Positions 9,916 through 21,800 of a DNA stretch of 26,030 nt are shown here, piece after piece (position 1 is the first letter of the stretch; every line of letters begins with the position of its first letter). Below the pieces are notes generated by a model. The model saw only the letters and a program-made list of their open reading frames with translations. It made no database searches and was not told the origin of the DNA. The stretch lies in NCBI RefSeq assembly GCF_000611645.1, contig NW_014013519.1, positions 1-26,030 on the forward strand. The letters are read 5' to 3'. A program made the position numbers and the translations under genes. This DNA comes from Monoraphidium neglectum. Its lineage: Eukaryota; Chlorophyta; Chlorophyceae; Sphaeropleales; Selenastraceae.

Positions 9916-12900
9916 TCAGCGGCTTGTCAGGTAGACACGCACAGGCTTGGCGCCTCTGGGCGTGCCCGCGCCAGCAGCCGCGCCGGCCGCGCCGCCGACG
10001 ACTTTGGGCGTCGAAGGCTGCTTTGTAATGCTTTGGTCTGGGCCTTTCCCATTGGGCCCATCCACCCGCTTCGGCCCTGCAGACGCAAGCCACGCCCCGC
10101 CGCCGGTGGCGCCGCCGCCGGCGGTGCTCTCGTGCCGCTCGATCGCCGCTGCGACGGTGCCGCCAAACGCGGGCGCGTCCTCCTCCGCGTCGGGCTCGCC
10201 GCCGCCGCCCTCAGCCGCCCCGCGCCTGCCCAGCTTCGACTCCGCGGCGGCGGCCAGCAGCAGTGCCTCGACCTTTTCTCTAACTGCCAAGGCCAGCCGT
10301 TCTTTCAGGTGGTTGCAGTGCTGCTGCAGTGACGTCAGCACGGCGTCGCGCTCCTCCAGCTCCCGCTGGAGCTCCAGGACCTGGGGGATGAGGTGATGCA
10401 CATGGGCTCATGGGATCGGACGGGAGCTATGGTGGCGCCAGATCACATTTACAAGCTTCAGAAACGGAGAGATGTGGCAAAAACCATCATGATGCCCAGC
10501 GATGACAGCCGTGGTAGCATGGCGCAGGCCCAAGCCTGTGTAATATTTGATTTTGTGTTGTGCACGAGGTCAGGGTGCGAATGCCCCCACGCACCCGGTG
10601 GTCGCGCTGCAGCTGGTGACCGGATCCATGGGGGCCGGCGCCGCCGGACCGCTCCGAGTCCACAGAGTGGGCGGGGGTGGCAGGCGCGAGGTCCTGGGTG
10701 GGGAGCAGGGGGCAGGCTCATCAACCTCGCTGCCTGATCGGCAGACCGCAAACCAAAAAACAAACAGCGAGACAAGTACGATGCTGCCAGCCAGCCATTG
10801 CCATTTACAAGCAGAGTCTCAGCCATCCACAGGCTGGTGTCGCAGCCTGCGCAAAACGTTTCGCGCCTGCGCCGCACCTCAAACGCGCCCGCTGCTGCCG
10901 CCGCCGCCTGCGAATCCGCGTACGCCTGCGTCCGGAACGCGTTCGACTGCTGCGTCTGCAGCTCCTTGACGCCCGCCTGCGCCGCCACCAGCGCTGCCGT
11001 GAGCTGCTCGATTTGGGTCTCGAGCTCGCCCTCGCGCTGGCTCTGCTCATTCAGCTGCTTCTGCGGTCGGGCGGCGGCGGCGGAGGGGGCAGCGCGTGCG
11101 TGAGTCAATGCTGCTTTGACCATGTGAGGTGGCCCGCTGCTGCGAGCGCTCTCGCATCACACAGGCGGCGGTGAGGGCAGCACGCGCGTGGGTGATGCTG
11201 CTGCGGCGGATTGCGGGGTGGCCCACCGCTGCGAGCGCTCGCGCGTCACGCAGGCGGGCCCCGAGCGCACCTGCAGTGCCGCCGACTGCGCCCGCGCCCG
11301 CGCAGACTGCTCCTTTGCTGCGGCCAGCTGCCGCCGCGCGCCCGCCGCGTCGGCCTCCGCCTGTGCGACGGCCTCGTCGGCCGAGCACCGGGCTTCCTCC
11401 GCCGTGTCCTGCGCCTGCCGGGCAGCTTCCTGGGCCGCCTGGAGCTCCTCCTGCGCCACAGGTCAATGAGGGTGAGGGGGATGCATTGAGAGCGGGTTGC
11501 GGCGACTCAGCGGCGCAGCGTGCTGCCGGGAAAATGGGATTTGACACAATGCATCTACAAGGATGCATTTGGATCATGCAGTAGCAAGCCCGCCAGCATC
11601 CAGCACATGAGGCCCCACCACGAAAGCCTGACATATCTTCGCTACAAAGACACCACATCACACCATCATACTTGTCATTCGAATGACATCGACACACCTT
11701 GAGCTTCTCGTGTGCCAAACCCAGCTCCTGCAGCGCCGCGCGCTGCTCTTGCACGCGCGCGCGCTCCTCCAGCAGGGCCTGCGCCTCTGCGCTCTCCTCC
11801 GCCGGCCCGGGCCTCGCCGCGGCCGCCCGCTGGTGCTCCTCCAGTGCCGCGGCGAGGATGCTGGCGCGCTGCTGGCTCGCGGCCAGCTGCTCCCGCAGCT
11901 GCTTGGATTCGAAAATAGCGGTGTCCCTGGATTTAATGCAGGGGAGGCGCGGCATGCATGATGTCAGGCACGGCGATCAGTGGGTTTCAGCGACTGCGAT
12001 GCCTGGACAAGGCGACAGCTCCAGCGACCCAGCGGCAAACAGGCACTTGTGCAAGCCGCTCCACCGCACACGATGCGCGCCGACCGCGACGCGGCCAGGC
12101 GGCGGCGCCCGCGCGCCTGTCTGTGAGGGCGCGCGCGTTGGACGACTGGAAGAAGGACAGCTGGCCCTCCAGCTCTGCCACCCGCAGCTGCGCGTCGCGC
12201 CACCCCTTGTCGGACTGGTGCTTGCTGTCCCTGAGAAGGTGGGCCGTGCGGCGCCATGGAGAGGAGCGGACGGCGGGCGGGCGGCGCGGCCCGAGTTTGG
12301 ACCAGGCCGCAGAGGGATTGCAGCCGCACAGTGCCGTTGGGAGCATGCCACATGCGTTAGCGTGTGTGGACAAGCACCCAATCCACTCGAGTAGGATTCG
12401 CTCGTCCGCTCACTCGCCCACATGCACCCACAAGAATGCAAACGAGTGCAGCATGCGCGACACCATCCCCGCACCTGATGACGCTTCTGTCCTCAAGCAA
12501 GCTGTCCCGCTCGGCCGCCACCGCGCGCAGCTGCTGCCTCAGCAGTGCGTTGTCCTGCTTCAGGCTGGCCGCCTGTTCGGACAGCAGGTACCCGCTGCTG
12601 AACATGCGGCCGGCGCGCTGCTCGCAGAGCATCGCCACATCCCTGCAAGCACGCCCCCGGGGGTGGGTCCAGGAGCGGTACGCCGGTCAGCGCAATGGAT
12701 GACGGGGTGGGCAGGGGCAGGGGCACGGCCGCAGGCGCTGGCGGCTGGGTCGGCCAGACGCTGGAGGCCAAGGTGTGGCACGCATGATATGCAAGCACCA
12801 CACTGTGCAGCATGGGCCTCTCCTGCCTTGCACGTGCCCCTGCCCCTCGTCTCCCACGTGTCATGCAGCGACGCAGGCCTGCTCCACGCGCACCGCTGCA

Positions 12901-13132
12901 GCTGCTCGTTCTCCGTGAGGGCCAGCGCTAGCTGCTGGCGCAGCTGACGAATCGCAACGCTGTCTTCTTCAAGATTGTCATTCAACGGGTCCACTTCGGA
13001 GACAAGGCCGCCCGCCGCGCGCAAGGGCGATGTGCGCCGTGGTGACGTGCTGCTCGTGTTGCCTCCCGTTGAGGGGGTGGCGACTGGGGAGCCGAACCAG
13101 GCGGCTGGAGACGTCAGAAATGCCATGCCCAT
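9916..13132 (-). CDS. Unrecognised 525-residue coiled-coil protein, seven exons
   Basis: Minus-strand exons: 13132-12894, 12642-12475, 12230-12117, 11926-11698, 11450-11271, 11060-10878, 10380-9916. Phases are consistent throughout and the total is 526 codons including TGA. ATG 13132 is the first ATG of the frame. The first 45 residues are rich in Ser, Thr, Pro and Gly, likely disordered, with TSP/SPRR-type possible phosphorylation sites. From about residue 58 to 410 there are nearly continuous heptads (IRQLRQQLALALTENEQLQ, EEARCSADEAVAQAEADAAG, LELQRELEERDAVLTSL), predicting a long dimeric coiled coil. The last 110 residues are Gly/Ala-rich and end basic (RGAKPVRVYLTSR). No enzymatic domain is seen. 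A cytoskeletal, basal-body, Golgi-tether or scaffold role is possible but not shown. Intron 3 has a GC donor (AG|GCGCGC); a GT donor about 40 bp further on would add a short segment. Confidence 0.8.
11091..11267 (-). repeat. 88-89-bp imperfect tandem duplication inside an intron
   Basis: The sequence from about 11091 recurs from about 11179. Shared blocks include GCGTG..TG, ATGCTGCT, GGTGGCCC, GCTGCGAGCGCT and CAGGCGG, with matching positions offset by 88-89 bp. Both copies lie in intron 5 of the coiled-coil gene (11061-11270) and occupy most of it. Confidence 0.8.
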
Positions 13133-14009
13133 GCGTCGTGGGCTTCTGCCAGGGCCACGAGCGCGATAGTGCACGGCAGAAAGTTGTGAAGCGAACAATC
13201 ACGACTGTACAAGAGAAAAAGACCGTCAAAAAAATCATTGGAGACAAGTGCCCGTCGCAGACCGTGTGCTGACAGCGGGCAGGATGCACCGGCAGCGAGA
13301 GTGCCGTCGTCGATCCACGGCAGGCAATGACCAAATGATGTTGGCCGGTGCCCTTTGAAACGATGTCAGCCTTGAGTTATAACGGTTTTCAAGCTTCACG
13401 CACCATAGCCACCGCATTTCAACCGCCTGGCGTGCCTGTCGTGCCCAGGCCCTGCCTGTTCCCACCCCCTTTCGCTCTGGTTTGCTGCGCTAGGTATCAA
13501 TGGGACGGATGAAGCGTGCAAATATGTTCAGGCAGTCTGCCGCTTGTATTATCATACTCACCAAGACATGAGGCCTGCCCTTCTGCTCGCTTGTGCTCGG
13601 GCTCCAAAGCGCAGTTGTGGCCCATGTGACGCTGGTGTCAGTCATGCGAGCGTGTGGTACTTGTCTGATGGAAAGGAGTGACATCCATATATCTGAAAGG
13701 GACTGCTTCACAGGCATCTGGGTTCCAGGCATGCCAAACATGCAGGCTTGCCGTGTGCGCTGTGCATGCTGGGCGATGACGGCATCCCCCGTTGAAACCG
13801 GCACACCGCAGCGCAGCGCGATGGCTTGCGTGTTTATGCGTCCCTTCACGACAGTCTTAAATAACATCATCGCATTCCATCGTATCTTTTCGCGGATCTC
13901 CAGCGCTGCAGTCCGGCTCGCGGTCGGCTACCACGGCTCTTCGATAGAAAACGGTGAATATCACCACCTAGTCTCAAAACTATTTTGCTGCGCTCACCTC
14001 ACTTTCCCA
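13133..14009. other. Divergent intergenic region (shared promoter space)
   Basis: 877 bp between the start of the minus-strand coiled-coil gene and the start of the plus-strand LEA-like gene. The two genes are transcribed away from each other, so both promoters and 5' UTRs lie here. An A-rich stretch near 13200-13250 would be in the leader or core promoter of the coiled-coil gene. Open frames here give no recognisable protein. Confidence 0.55.
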
Positions 14010-14629
14010 ATGCTGCGTGTCGTGACATCACCGACGTCGGCGTCGAGGGCGGCAGCGGCCGTGGCAAACCGACCTCTGCTTGCGCAGGTGTGTATGCTGT
14101 TGCACACACACAGGTCGTATGATCGTGCAACCTAGAACAATTTATGACGCGCCTTTCTGTAACGCACCTGCCCTGCACAGCTGAGCTCATGCTGAGGACG
14201 CGAGCGTGCTGCAGCAAGCCAAGCAGCACCATGCGACTGCCACCTCACCTCCCGGTGCTCGCATGTGCAGGCCGGCGGCACGCGCGACCTCAACCAGCCC
14301 GTTAGCCCGCCCACTGTGCTGCCCACGGAGCCCGAGGCTGTCGATGCCACACCCACACCGCCGCCACCTGAGGAGCAGCTGCCGGGTGCGCTCAGGTGTC
14401 GGCAGCCGCTTCATAGCTTCGAGGGACACCCATCGCCAACGCACTGCTGCTTGGCAGAGGAGATTGCGTTGGTAATCACAGCAAAGATACAACACATGAC
14501 TTGTGTGCATGCACCTACGTCCTCAGGCGCAAGCTGGAAACATGTATATGGGAGCGCGTTCCACAAGCAAGCACGCACGCACGCACGCGCACGCGCGCGC
14601 GCACGCACGCACGCACGCACGCACACACG

Positions 14630-14684
<55 letters not shown>

Positions 14685-15197
14685 CCGCGCCCGCACAGCA
14701 AACGCAAAAGGGCCCGATGACGTGACAGACCTCAAGAACATCAGCACCGATGCGGGCGAGGGCCACACACGCGCTGCCAGGAACGCGCCAGGTGCCAGCG
14801 ACACGATCACGTGAGCCCGTGTAGCCTGCTACAGTAACAGCATGCTCTGTACCTGTTGTTGCGGATTGGGGGCCTGTTTCGCCTGCACAGTGAGTTGTTG
14901 CCCTGCGCAGGCCCATTTGGGTGCAGAGGCATCCATTGACAGGGTGTATCACTTGCTTGAATGTGTATTGCCTTGCCAAGCAGAGTGCCCGCAGCCCTCC
15001 GCGTGACGCTGCTTCTCTGCGTGCCCCGCAGTGGGGAGGCCAGGGAAAGGGTCAGGGCGATGCAGGATGATGGTAAGGACGACCGCAGCGCGGCGGAGCA
15101 GGCCGGCGACGCGCTGTCTGAGGGGGCCAGGCGGGTCAAGGAGGGTGCTTGGAAGGCGTATGTCAAGGTGGCGGACCAGTTTGGGTCGCGGCGCTAA
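14010..15197 (+). CDS. Small LEA-like protein, probably organelle-targeted, four exons
   Basis: Exons: 14010-14087, 14271-14385, 14699-14810, 15032-15197; phases agree and give 156 residues with TAA stop. The first exon encodes a 26-residue stretch with Arg, Ser, Thr and Ala and no acidic residue (starting MLRVVTSPTSASR), which looks like a mitochondrial or plastid transit peptide. A Pro/Glu/Thr-rich linker follows (PTEPEAVDATPTPPPPEEQ), then a hydrophilic Asp/Lys/Gly/Ala region, and finally an amphipathic Ala/Lys/Glu helix (AAEQAGDALSEGARRVKEG, then AWKAYVKVADQFG). The hydrophilic composition and repeated A..A/E..K pattern resemble late-embryogenesis-abundant proteins, which protect membranes or proteins during desiccation. 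No diagnostic family motif was recognised, so function is inferred only from composition. Because it is short and spliced, the exon model rests on splice and phase agreement. Confidence 0.7.
14571..14684. repeat. 114-bp perfectly alternating purine-pyrimidine tract
   Basis: A mixture of ACGC, AC and GC units with no break in purine-pyrimidine alternation from 14571 to 14684. It includes a central (AC)n of more than 30 bp and a terminal (GC)n. It lies in intron 2 of the LEA-like gene and ends 14 bp before the acceptor AG at 14697-14698. Such tracts readily adopt left-handed Z-DNA under negative supercoiling. Confidence 0.92.
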
Positions 15198-15848
15198 CTC
15201 GTCGCGGTGCCGGCGTAGACGGCTGTGATGCGGCTTTTTGGAGACGTCGCCACCGAAGCTTGTGTCTTGGTTAGAAGCTTTTGCGCAGTCTCGTGAAAAA
15301 AGTTGCATGTATGTTGCGAAACTGTTATTGTATCAAGATCCGTCGAGCACAAGCCCCGAGAGCAGCCAGAAGGGCGCAGTAGTGACGCTGACTGTCGTCA
15401 TGTGTGCAAACGCCGCACGCCTGCACTTCCCCCAGTGCTTCGGATGTAGCGTTTCAAAGTTCACAAGGTTCACATTCAGATACATAATCGACTGCAAGCT
15501 GAGTGCCACGCTTGTCAGTAAGGCCGTCCAACGATACCACCAAGACCGGCGAGATCGCGACAATGGAGTGTGTCGGGGCTGGTAGATCAGATGCAGAAGC
15601 CCTATATTGTGATGGTATCACGGGAATGTGCATCAGCGTTGACGAGCAGGCGAGTTCACCGCAGGAAAGGCGCGTCGGGGCTGCAACGAGCGAGGCACAG
15701 GCTCAATTGTGCAGCGACAGATATGAATGACTTACTTAGTATGAGCGGCAGCGGTCGGGGTTGTTCGGTGTGACTCGCCGCCCCTCCGCCACGCTGCGCA
15801 CGGCGTGCTGCTGCTGCAGCTCGGGCTGCTGCCGCTAATGCCAGCAGT
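15198..15848. other. Intergenic region upstream of the polymerase gene
   Basis: About 650 bp with no supported gene. It should contain the 3' UTR of the LEA-like gene and the promoter of the polymerase-like gene. An ATG at 15723 opens a short frame that could be a leader exon of the polymerase gene, with an acceptor near 15862 or 15867, but this cannot be decided by eye. Confidence 0.5.
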
Positions 15849-18800
15849 ATGCCGTTCACCAGCACAGGACGTCCATTGGCGGTGCATCGCTCTCCCATAC
15901 CCCAGGCCGGCCGATTCCGTATCTGGTGCGTCTGCAGCGGTGGCACCAGCTCCGGCGCGGGCGGGCCGCGCCCGCGTACGCTTCTGGTGCGAGTTGATGA
16001 CTACGCCCCTGTGATCTACATTCCCGCACCGCTGGTGCATGCACCCGAGGAGGGCTCCATTGCGCCGCGGGAGCCGGGGGAGGCTGACCTGGCGCGCCTG
16101 CAGCAGCTGCTCAACGCGAGGTGCGCTGGGCCTGCACACTCCGATTTTGGCTGTCTGCTGTTGATTCAGCCCCATGAGCCTCTCTGTTGGATCCAACAGC
16201 GCCTTGTGGCACAGGCATTTAGGACCAACAGCCGCAGGGATATGACTGCAGGTTTTTGCACCAGCAGGCCAGATATCAGTTTGAAGGTCGATGCACCGGC
16301 CAACTTGGGAAGACCAGACAGCGGCGGTGCTGGCCGCCGCGTCGATTGTCGGCCCCAAGCACCTCGCTTCGACGCGCGCGCTCGCATGCATGCAGGCTGC
16401 CGCCTGAATGCCGCGTCACCAGAGTGGAGGCGGTGGTGGCGCGGCCCATCATGTACTACAGACCAGCGTCCCCAGGCGGCGATGTGCACCTGCGCATCAC
16501 GCTGCACCCGGGCGCAAACTTCAAAAGGGCAGCGGGTGCGTGCTGCAGCTGCTCCTTGCAACCTGTGGCGCAGCGTTTCTGCTGGATTCGGTTGCAGCCA
16601 GCTAGTGCTGTGCTGGCTGCTCATGTCTGGTGCCTAATTGCCTTGAGCGACAGGGCGTGATGAGACAGTGGCCTGGCCGGCTCCATGCCGATGACTTATG
16701 ACCTGTCTGTGCTGGCCTCTCTGGCGCCGCTCACGCCTTGAAGCCGTATGCATTGCTGCCCCCGCCGGTTGTCCCTTGCTCGACGCCCCTCCTTGTCCCC
16801 ACCCTCCTGACCGCCCTGCCTCCCCGCATCTTGCTGCCCTGCCACACCGACCGCGCCCCTGCATAACGCGGCCGACAGAGATTGTCCACAAGACAGCCTC
16901 CACTGGCGCGCTGCGCGCCCAGGGCTTCGCCTTCTCGCGCGGCAACCAGACCCTCGAGAACGACGCCAAGCTGATGCACAGGTGATGCGTGGCTCCCCAG
17001 CTTCCAAACAACGACGCGGCTGCCAGGAAGCGTCCGCTTCGCTCCGGCGCAGCTGAGGCGCCGCAGGCCCCGCAAGCGTGGCTCATCAATCGTGATCAGC
17101 ACCAGCGTGCACGTCCCGTGTCCACGGGGCCGTGAGCAATGCTGGCCCCAAACCCCCTCATCGCCTCAGGTTCCTGTGCGACACCGGCCTTTCTGGCGGC
17201 GCGTGGCTGCACATTGCGCCCGCACGCGGCGGCCGCAGCGGGTACCAAACTGTGTCACCGGGGGCGCGGGTGTCGACGTGCGACCTGGAGGTGGTCGCGC
17301 CCTGGACTGCCCTGGACTGCCTGACGCCGGACGCGACTCAGCTGGCTGACGAGGCGTGGCAGCCAGAGGTGGGCGCCGCCGCCTGCTTGTCTCGTCGGGA
17401 GCGGTTGAGGACGCTTTTGGGCGCAGCTGGTGGTGATGTTGTTGCTTGAAGTTGCAGCGCTTGAGACTTCCGCCTCGCCATGCAAGAGGATGGTTTGGGG
17501 TATGGTCGTGTATCAAATTGTGTGCGCGTGTGCACTGCCAGCGCGGTCTGCACGCCAGCGCCTTATGGGCGGCCGATTGGTTGCCAGAGAGCTGATTCAC
17601 TCATCAGCATGTGCTTTCAGGGCCGATCGCTGTGGCTCGACGCTAGCCTCCAGACGGGCTGCAGCAGACGCGACGCCCACTGCTTGCCACAATAGGCATG
17701 CAAGCACCTGGGCATGCATCCACCCCCCACCCACGTCGCCTACTGCCCCTCAATCCCGCAGACCACCCAGGCCGACTTTCTCCTCAGCCTTTGCCTGATT
17801 ATCCTGACTCTGTCTCTCGCATCCCAACTCCACCCACCACACCCTTTCCCGAGAAAGGTCCTACGGCGTCTGGGCGCGGCCGCGCCGCCCGCGCTTGCTG
17901 CCGCTGCGCGTGCCGCCAAGGCCGGCGCGATACCCGCGCTGCGGGTGATGGGCCTCGACGTGCTGGTGGCTCCCTCGGACGGCGCGATCAGATCAGTTGA
18001 CGCGTCCAAGGACCCGGTCATCTGCGTGTGCTGCGAAACAAGGGAGGTGCGGCTTGGAGCCGCGGCGACGCACGACACAGCAGCAGGAGAAGGAGGAGGA
18101 GGACCAGGACTTGAGGATGCAGGAGGAGGAAGAGGAGGAGGAGGTGGTGGTGGAGCAGCAGGAGCAGCAGGCGGGGAAGAAGTGCGCTGCGTGGTGTTCC
18201 TGCTCGCGGCGGGCCAGGGCGGAGGGGCTGGGGCAGCAGCGGCGGCGCCGGCAAGCTTTGAAGCGGAGGGCGCCGAGCTGCGGCTGTTCGGGTCGGTGAG
18301 CGGGATGGCTGAGGCATCGCTGCTCCACAGCCCGAGAGGGCTTGCTGGAAAAGGATGACGCTGTTGTCCCGCTGCTCGTTGCCGACCGCCGCCGTCTCTT
18401 GTCCTGCAAGTCTGTGCACCTGAGAGTGTGCAACCATGAGAGCATGTGCTTTGTACGAGCAGGCGCCATCGACGTTTGCGTGTAAGCAACCTCGGTTGCT
18501 GCGATCACGCTTGTCCTGCACACTTACGAAGACCCGCACTCGCGATCTCGCGCGCCACATGCAACCGCACGCCATGCTCTAACCACCGCAGGAGGGCGCC
18601 CTGCTGGCAGCTTGGAGGCAGCACGTCCTGGACTCCGACCCCGATGCGTTCACGCTCTTCCAGGTGACAGGGGAGGCACGCCGGATCCTCGTCAAACCTC
18701 CTCTTGCTCCTGGAAACTCGCGGCTTGCCGCAGACGGCGACGCAGCGCAACTGCGACGCAGCAGGGCGGTGTCGCTGGAGTTCCAGCCCGCGGGTTGGCG

Positions 18801-21800
18801 GGCCGTTGCAGTGAAGGCTTGCTCTCATGGGACTCGATCCTGCCCCTGCGCGACACCCTCGAACCCCGACTCCGCGCGTCAATTTTGGCGCAGGTGCGCG
18901 ACAGCATGGGCGCGCTCGTGGCGCGCTTTCAGCAGCTGCGGGTGGACGGCGGCGGCCTCAACATCTGCAGGCTGGGCCGTGAGAGCCGCAAGCCGCTGGC
19001 CATCAAGAGCGTTGTTCAGTGTGAGACTTTTGCAGGATTGGGTGTTTGGGGTGTTTTTGGGGTGTGGAGTGCGGCAGGGATGGGACTTCTTTGGTTGGGT
19101 TGAGGCCCCGTCGCGCTCGCAAGGCCCTGGTATCACAGGGTGTGCAATTGAGTGAGGTGTTTCCGTTGGTGCTGTGTCTGCCGCGTGATTCTGCGGCCAC
19201 AGGCCATGCATGGTGCCATCAGCGTCGGCGGCCGCCGCGACTGGATGTTGCTGGACAGCGCTTGGGCCGCTCGCACACTCCTGCATTGCGGACATCCTGC
19301 GCGTTCGGGGCCCTCTGAGCTGCTGCTGACGTCCTGACGTTGTCATGCGACACCGCCTTGCGCCCCTGCTTTCCTGCAGACTCCCCTGCATGGGTCAAAT
19401 CACAGAGCAGGATGTCCAGGTGGAACCTTTTTTGCCCAATGCTTTCAGCAGGGCTAATCTACCGTTTCGACCCATGATCGTTTGCAATCTGCATGTGCTG
19501 TCGCCCCCCACACCACACTTGCCTGCGGCCCTGTGTGCCCTCTCCTTGGCGCTGCCACTCACCGGCCCGTCGCTCCGCGACCCTGTCATTTTGCAGCACG
19601 AGCAACCAGGAGACCTTCAAAGCGGACCCCCAGGGCCGGCTCGTGTTTGACGTGCTGCGGCAGGTGGGCGGTTGGCTCAGTCCCAGGAATTCAACACCCG
19701 CTCAAACGGTCTTGCACCTGGAAATACTTTCAAAATCTCGTGGTGCCCTTCCCGCCAACCTGGACCTCTGATTTTGTGGTGTCAAATCTTGGCCCGCACC
19801 CTTGAAACCCTAGCCCTTCAGGCGGCCCAAAGCTAGGTCAGCTGTTGACATAAACCCTCGCTGACCCCTGCCCCCCCCCACAGGTCCTGACGGGGCAGGG
19901 GCTGGCGACGTTCACGCTCGCGGACTGTGTGCAGAGCCTCCTGGGGGAGACCATTGAAGTGCTGGCGCCGCACACGCTCGCGGCCCTGGCACAGCAGATG
20001 GCCGCCGGGCCTGCGGGTGGCGGCGGCCGTGCGGCGGCGGCCGCCACGCTCGAGTCGCAGCGGGCGGCGGCCGTGCGGCTGGCGAGGTGAGGCGCAACGT
20101 GCAGACGCTGTTGCCATAAGGCTGCAGCCATCTCTTTCTGGTGTCGCACAGTTAGTCGCGACATGCATTCATTGGCACACAAGTAACTCACATCGATGAC
20201 GTCATCCGCCCCAACCGCCAACTCTTGCAACGCAGGTACACGCGCCGCCGCGTGCTGGCGGTTCGGCGGCTGACGGAGCGGCTGGCGACCCTGCCTGAGA
20301 GCTTTGAGATGGCGCGGGCCACGGGGCTGACAGTCCAGCAGGTCCTCTACAATGCACAGGTGTGCCTGGGCGGGTGTGGATGCGAGGGGTTGCGTCTTAT
20401 CGTGCTGGATGCTGCACAGTGTGTGCGTGCTTGAATCCTCGCGTGCGCGTGCGTGCGCACACACAACAGCAAGCATGCGTGCGTGCATGCACGAATCGGT
20501 CTTATAGTGGGTGACAATCTGGGTCTTTCCCCCTTTGTTGTCGCGCCTCATCTGGCCTCTTGCCCCCCCCCCCTCTCCGAAGTGCACCCTGCCCTCCCGC
20601 TCCATATGCTCTGTTCCCTCCCCACATCTGCTCCCGATGCCATCTGTGCCCCCCCTTCAAAGAGTGGGGGCCCCCATGTGCACCTGCGCCCCCTTCTCAC
20701 CCTCCCCCCCGCCCACCCCGACCCTTCTCAGATGATACGCACATGGAGCCTGCTGCACCGCAACGCCCACCGCAAGGGGTGAGCGCGCCACGCCCGCCGC
20801 GCTTGCGCGTGTGTTGAGAGCTTGAGACCCGGCTGGTGCAGCTCCACCCGCGGGCTTCCCCCTTCCGCCACGCTGATGGGACGTTGCTCTCTGGGAGCTT
20901 GTACTCAACGCTTGGTGTGCAGCAGCCCGCGCTTGCACACAGTCACTCGCCGCCGCAAACCTCTCGTCGGCAGTTACATCATTGGGGGCAAGACTGCGGC
21001 CCAGGCGCTGTCTGAGTCGCCGTTCCTCATGCACCCCATTGAGGCCAACACGGCGGCGCACTACAGGCAGCCCGTCGCAATCCTGGATTTTGCCAGGTGC
21101 GCCTTGCTGCATTTAATCCCGTTTTTACTTGGGTGCCTTGTCCTGGTTTGGCCTGATGCAGGTGGCGCATGATGACAATTTCGTGCACTTTGATCCAACC
21201 TCCAAGCTTCAGCAGTCTGCCTGGGCGGCGAGGCACACGCCTGCCCTCCTTTGCCCCAAAACATGCGTTCGGGCGGTCGACGGCTGCACGGCCTGCCTCA
21301 AATGGCACCCTGACTTGCAACCTGCAGAGTTTGAACGTTGGGGGGGTTGAGTGTCAGGCCTCCCGTGGAATGATCGTGCGACGATGTGCACTTTCACATC
21401 ATGCGCCCTTTCCCCCACAAGCAGCCTGTCCTTAGCAACTCCCACCTCGCAGCCCTTGGCCCCAATCACTTCCGGCCAACTCTTCCCCAACACCTAATCA
21501 GCCTGCTGGCGACAGCTTGCCATCAGTCCTCTGCACCCGCGTCCCTCTTGCCCGCCCACCTCTGTCGGCGCACCACCTGCCCCAGGACCGCCAGCACCCT
21601 GGCACCCTGCCACCATCTCACGGCGCACTGCCTGCGCACATCCTCCGCTCAGCCTGCATTCGTAATGCACTGCCTGTGCACCCCCCTCACGCAGCCTGTA
21701 CCCCAGCCTGTACCGCGCCTACAACCTCTGCTACACGACACTGGTGCACCCGGGTGCGTTGCAGGCGTAGTCACGATTCGACGACGCGCCCCTCGCTTCG

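Noticed and set aside
17762..17857. Upstream extension of polymerase exon 5 with a hydrophobic stretch resembling a membrane segment.
   Set aside because: The sequence is pyrimidine-rich and reads like the branch-point and polypyrimidine region before an acceptor at 17857. Polymerase delta has no membrane helix here. Kept only as an alternative exon start.
18505..18600. Minus-strand string GTGGTTAGAGCATGG resembling a tRNA D-arm.
   Set aside because: No cloverleaf can be formed, and the plus-strand reading is fully explained as a CTAAC branch point plus GCAG acceptor for polymerase exon 6.
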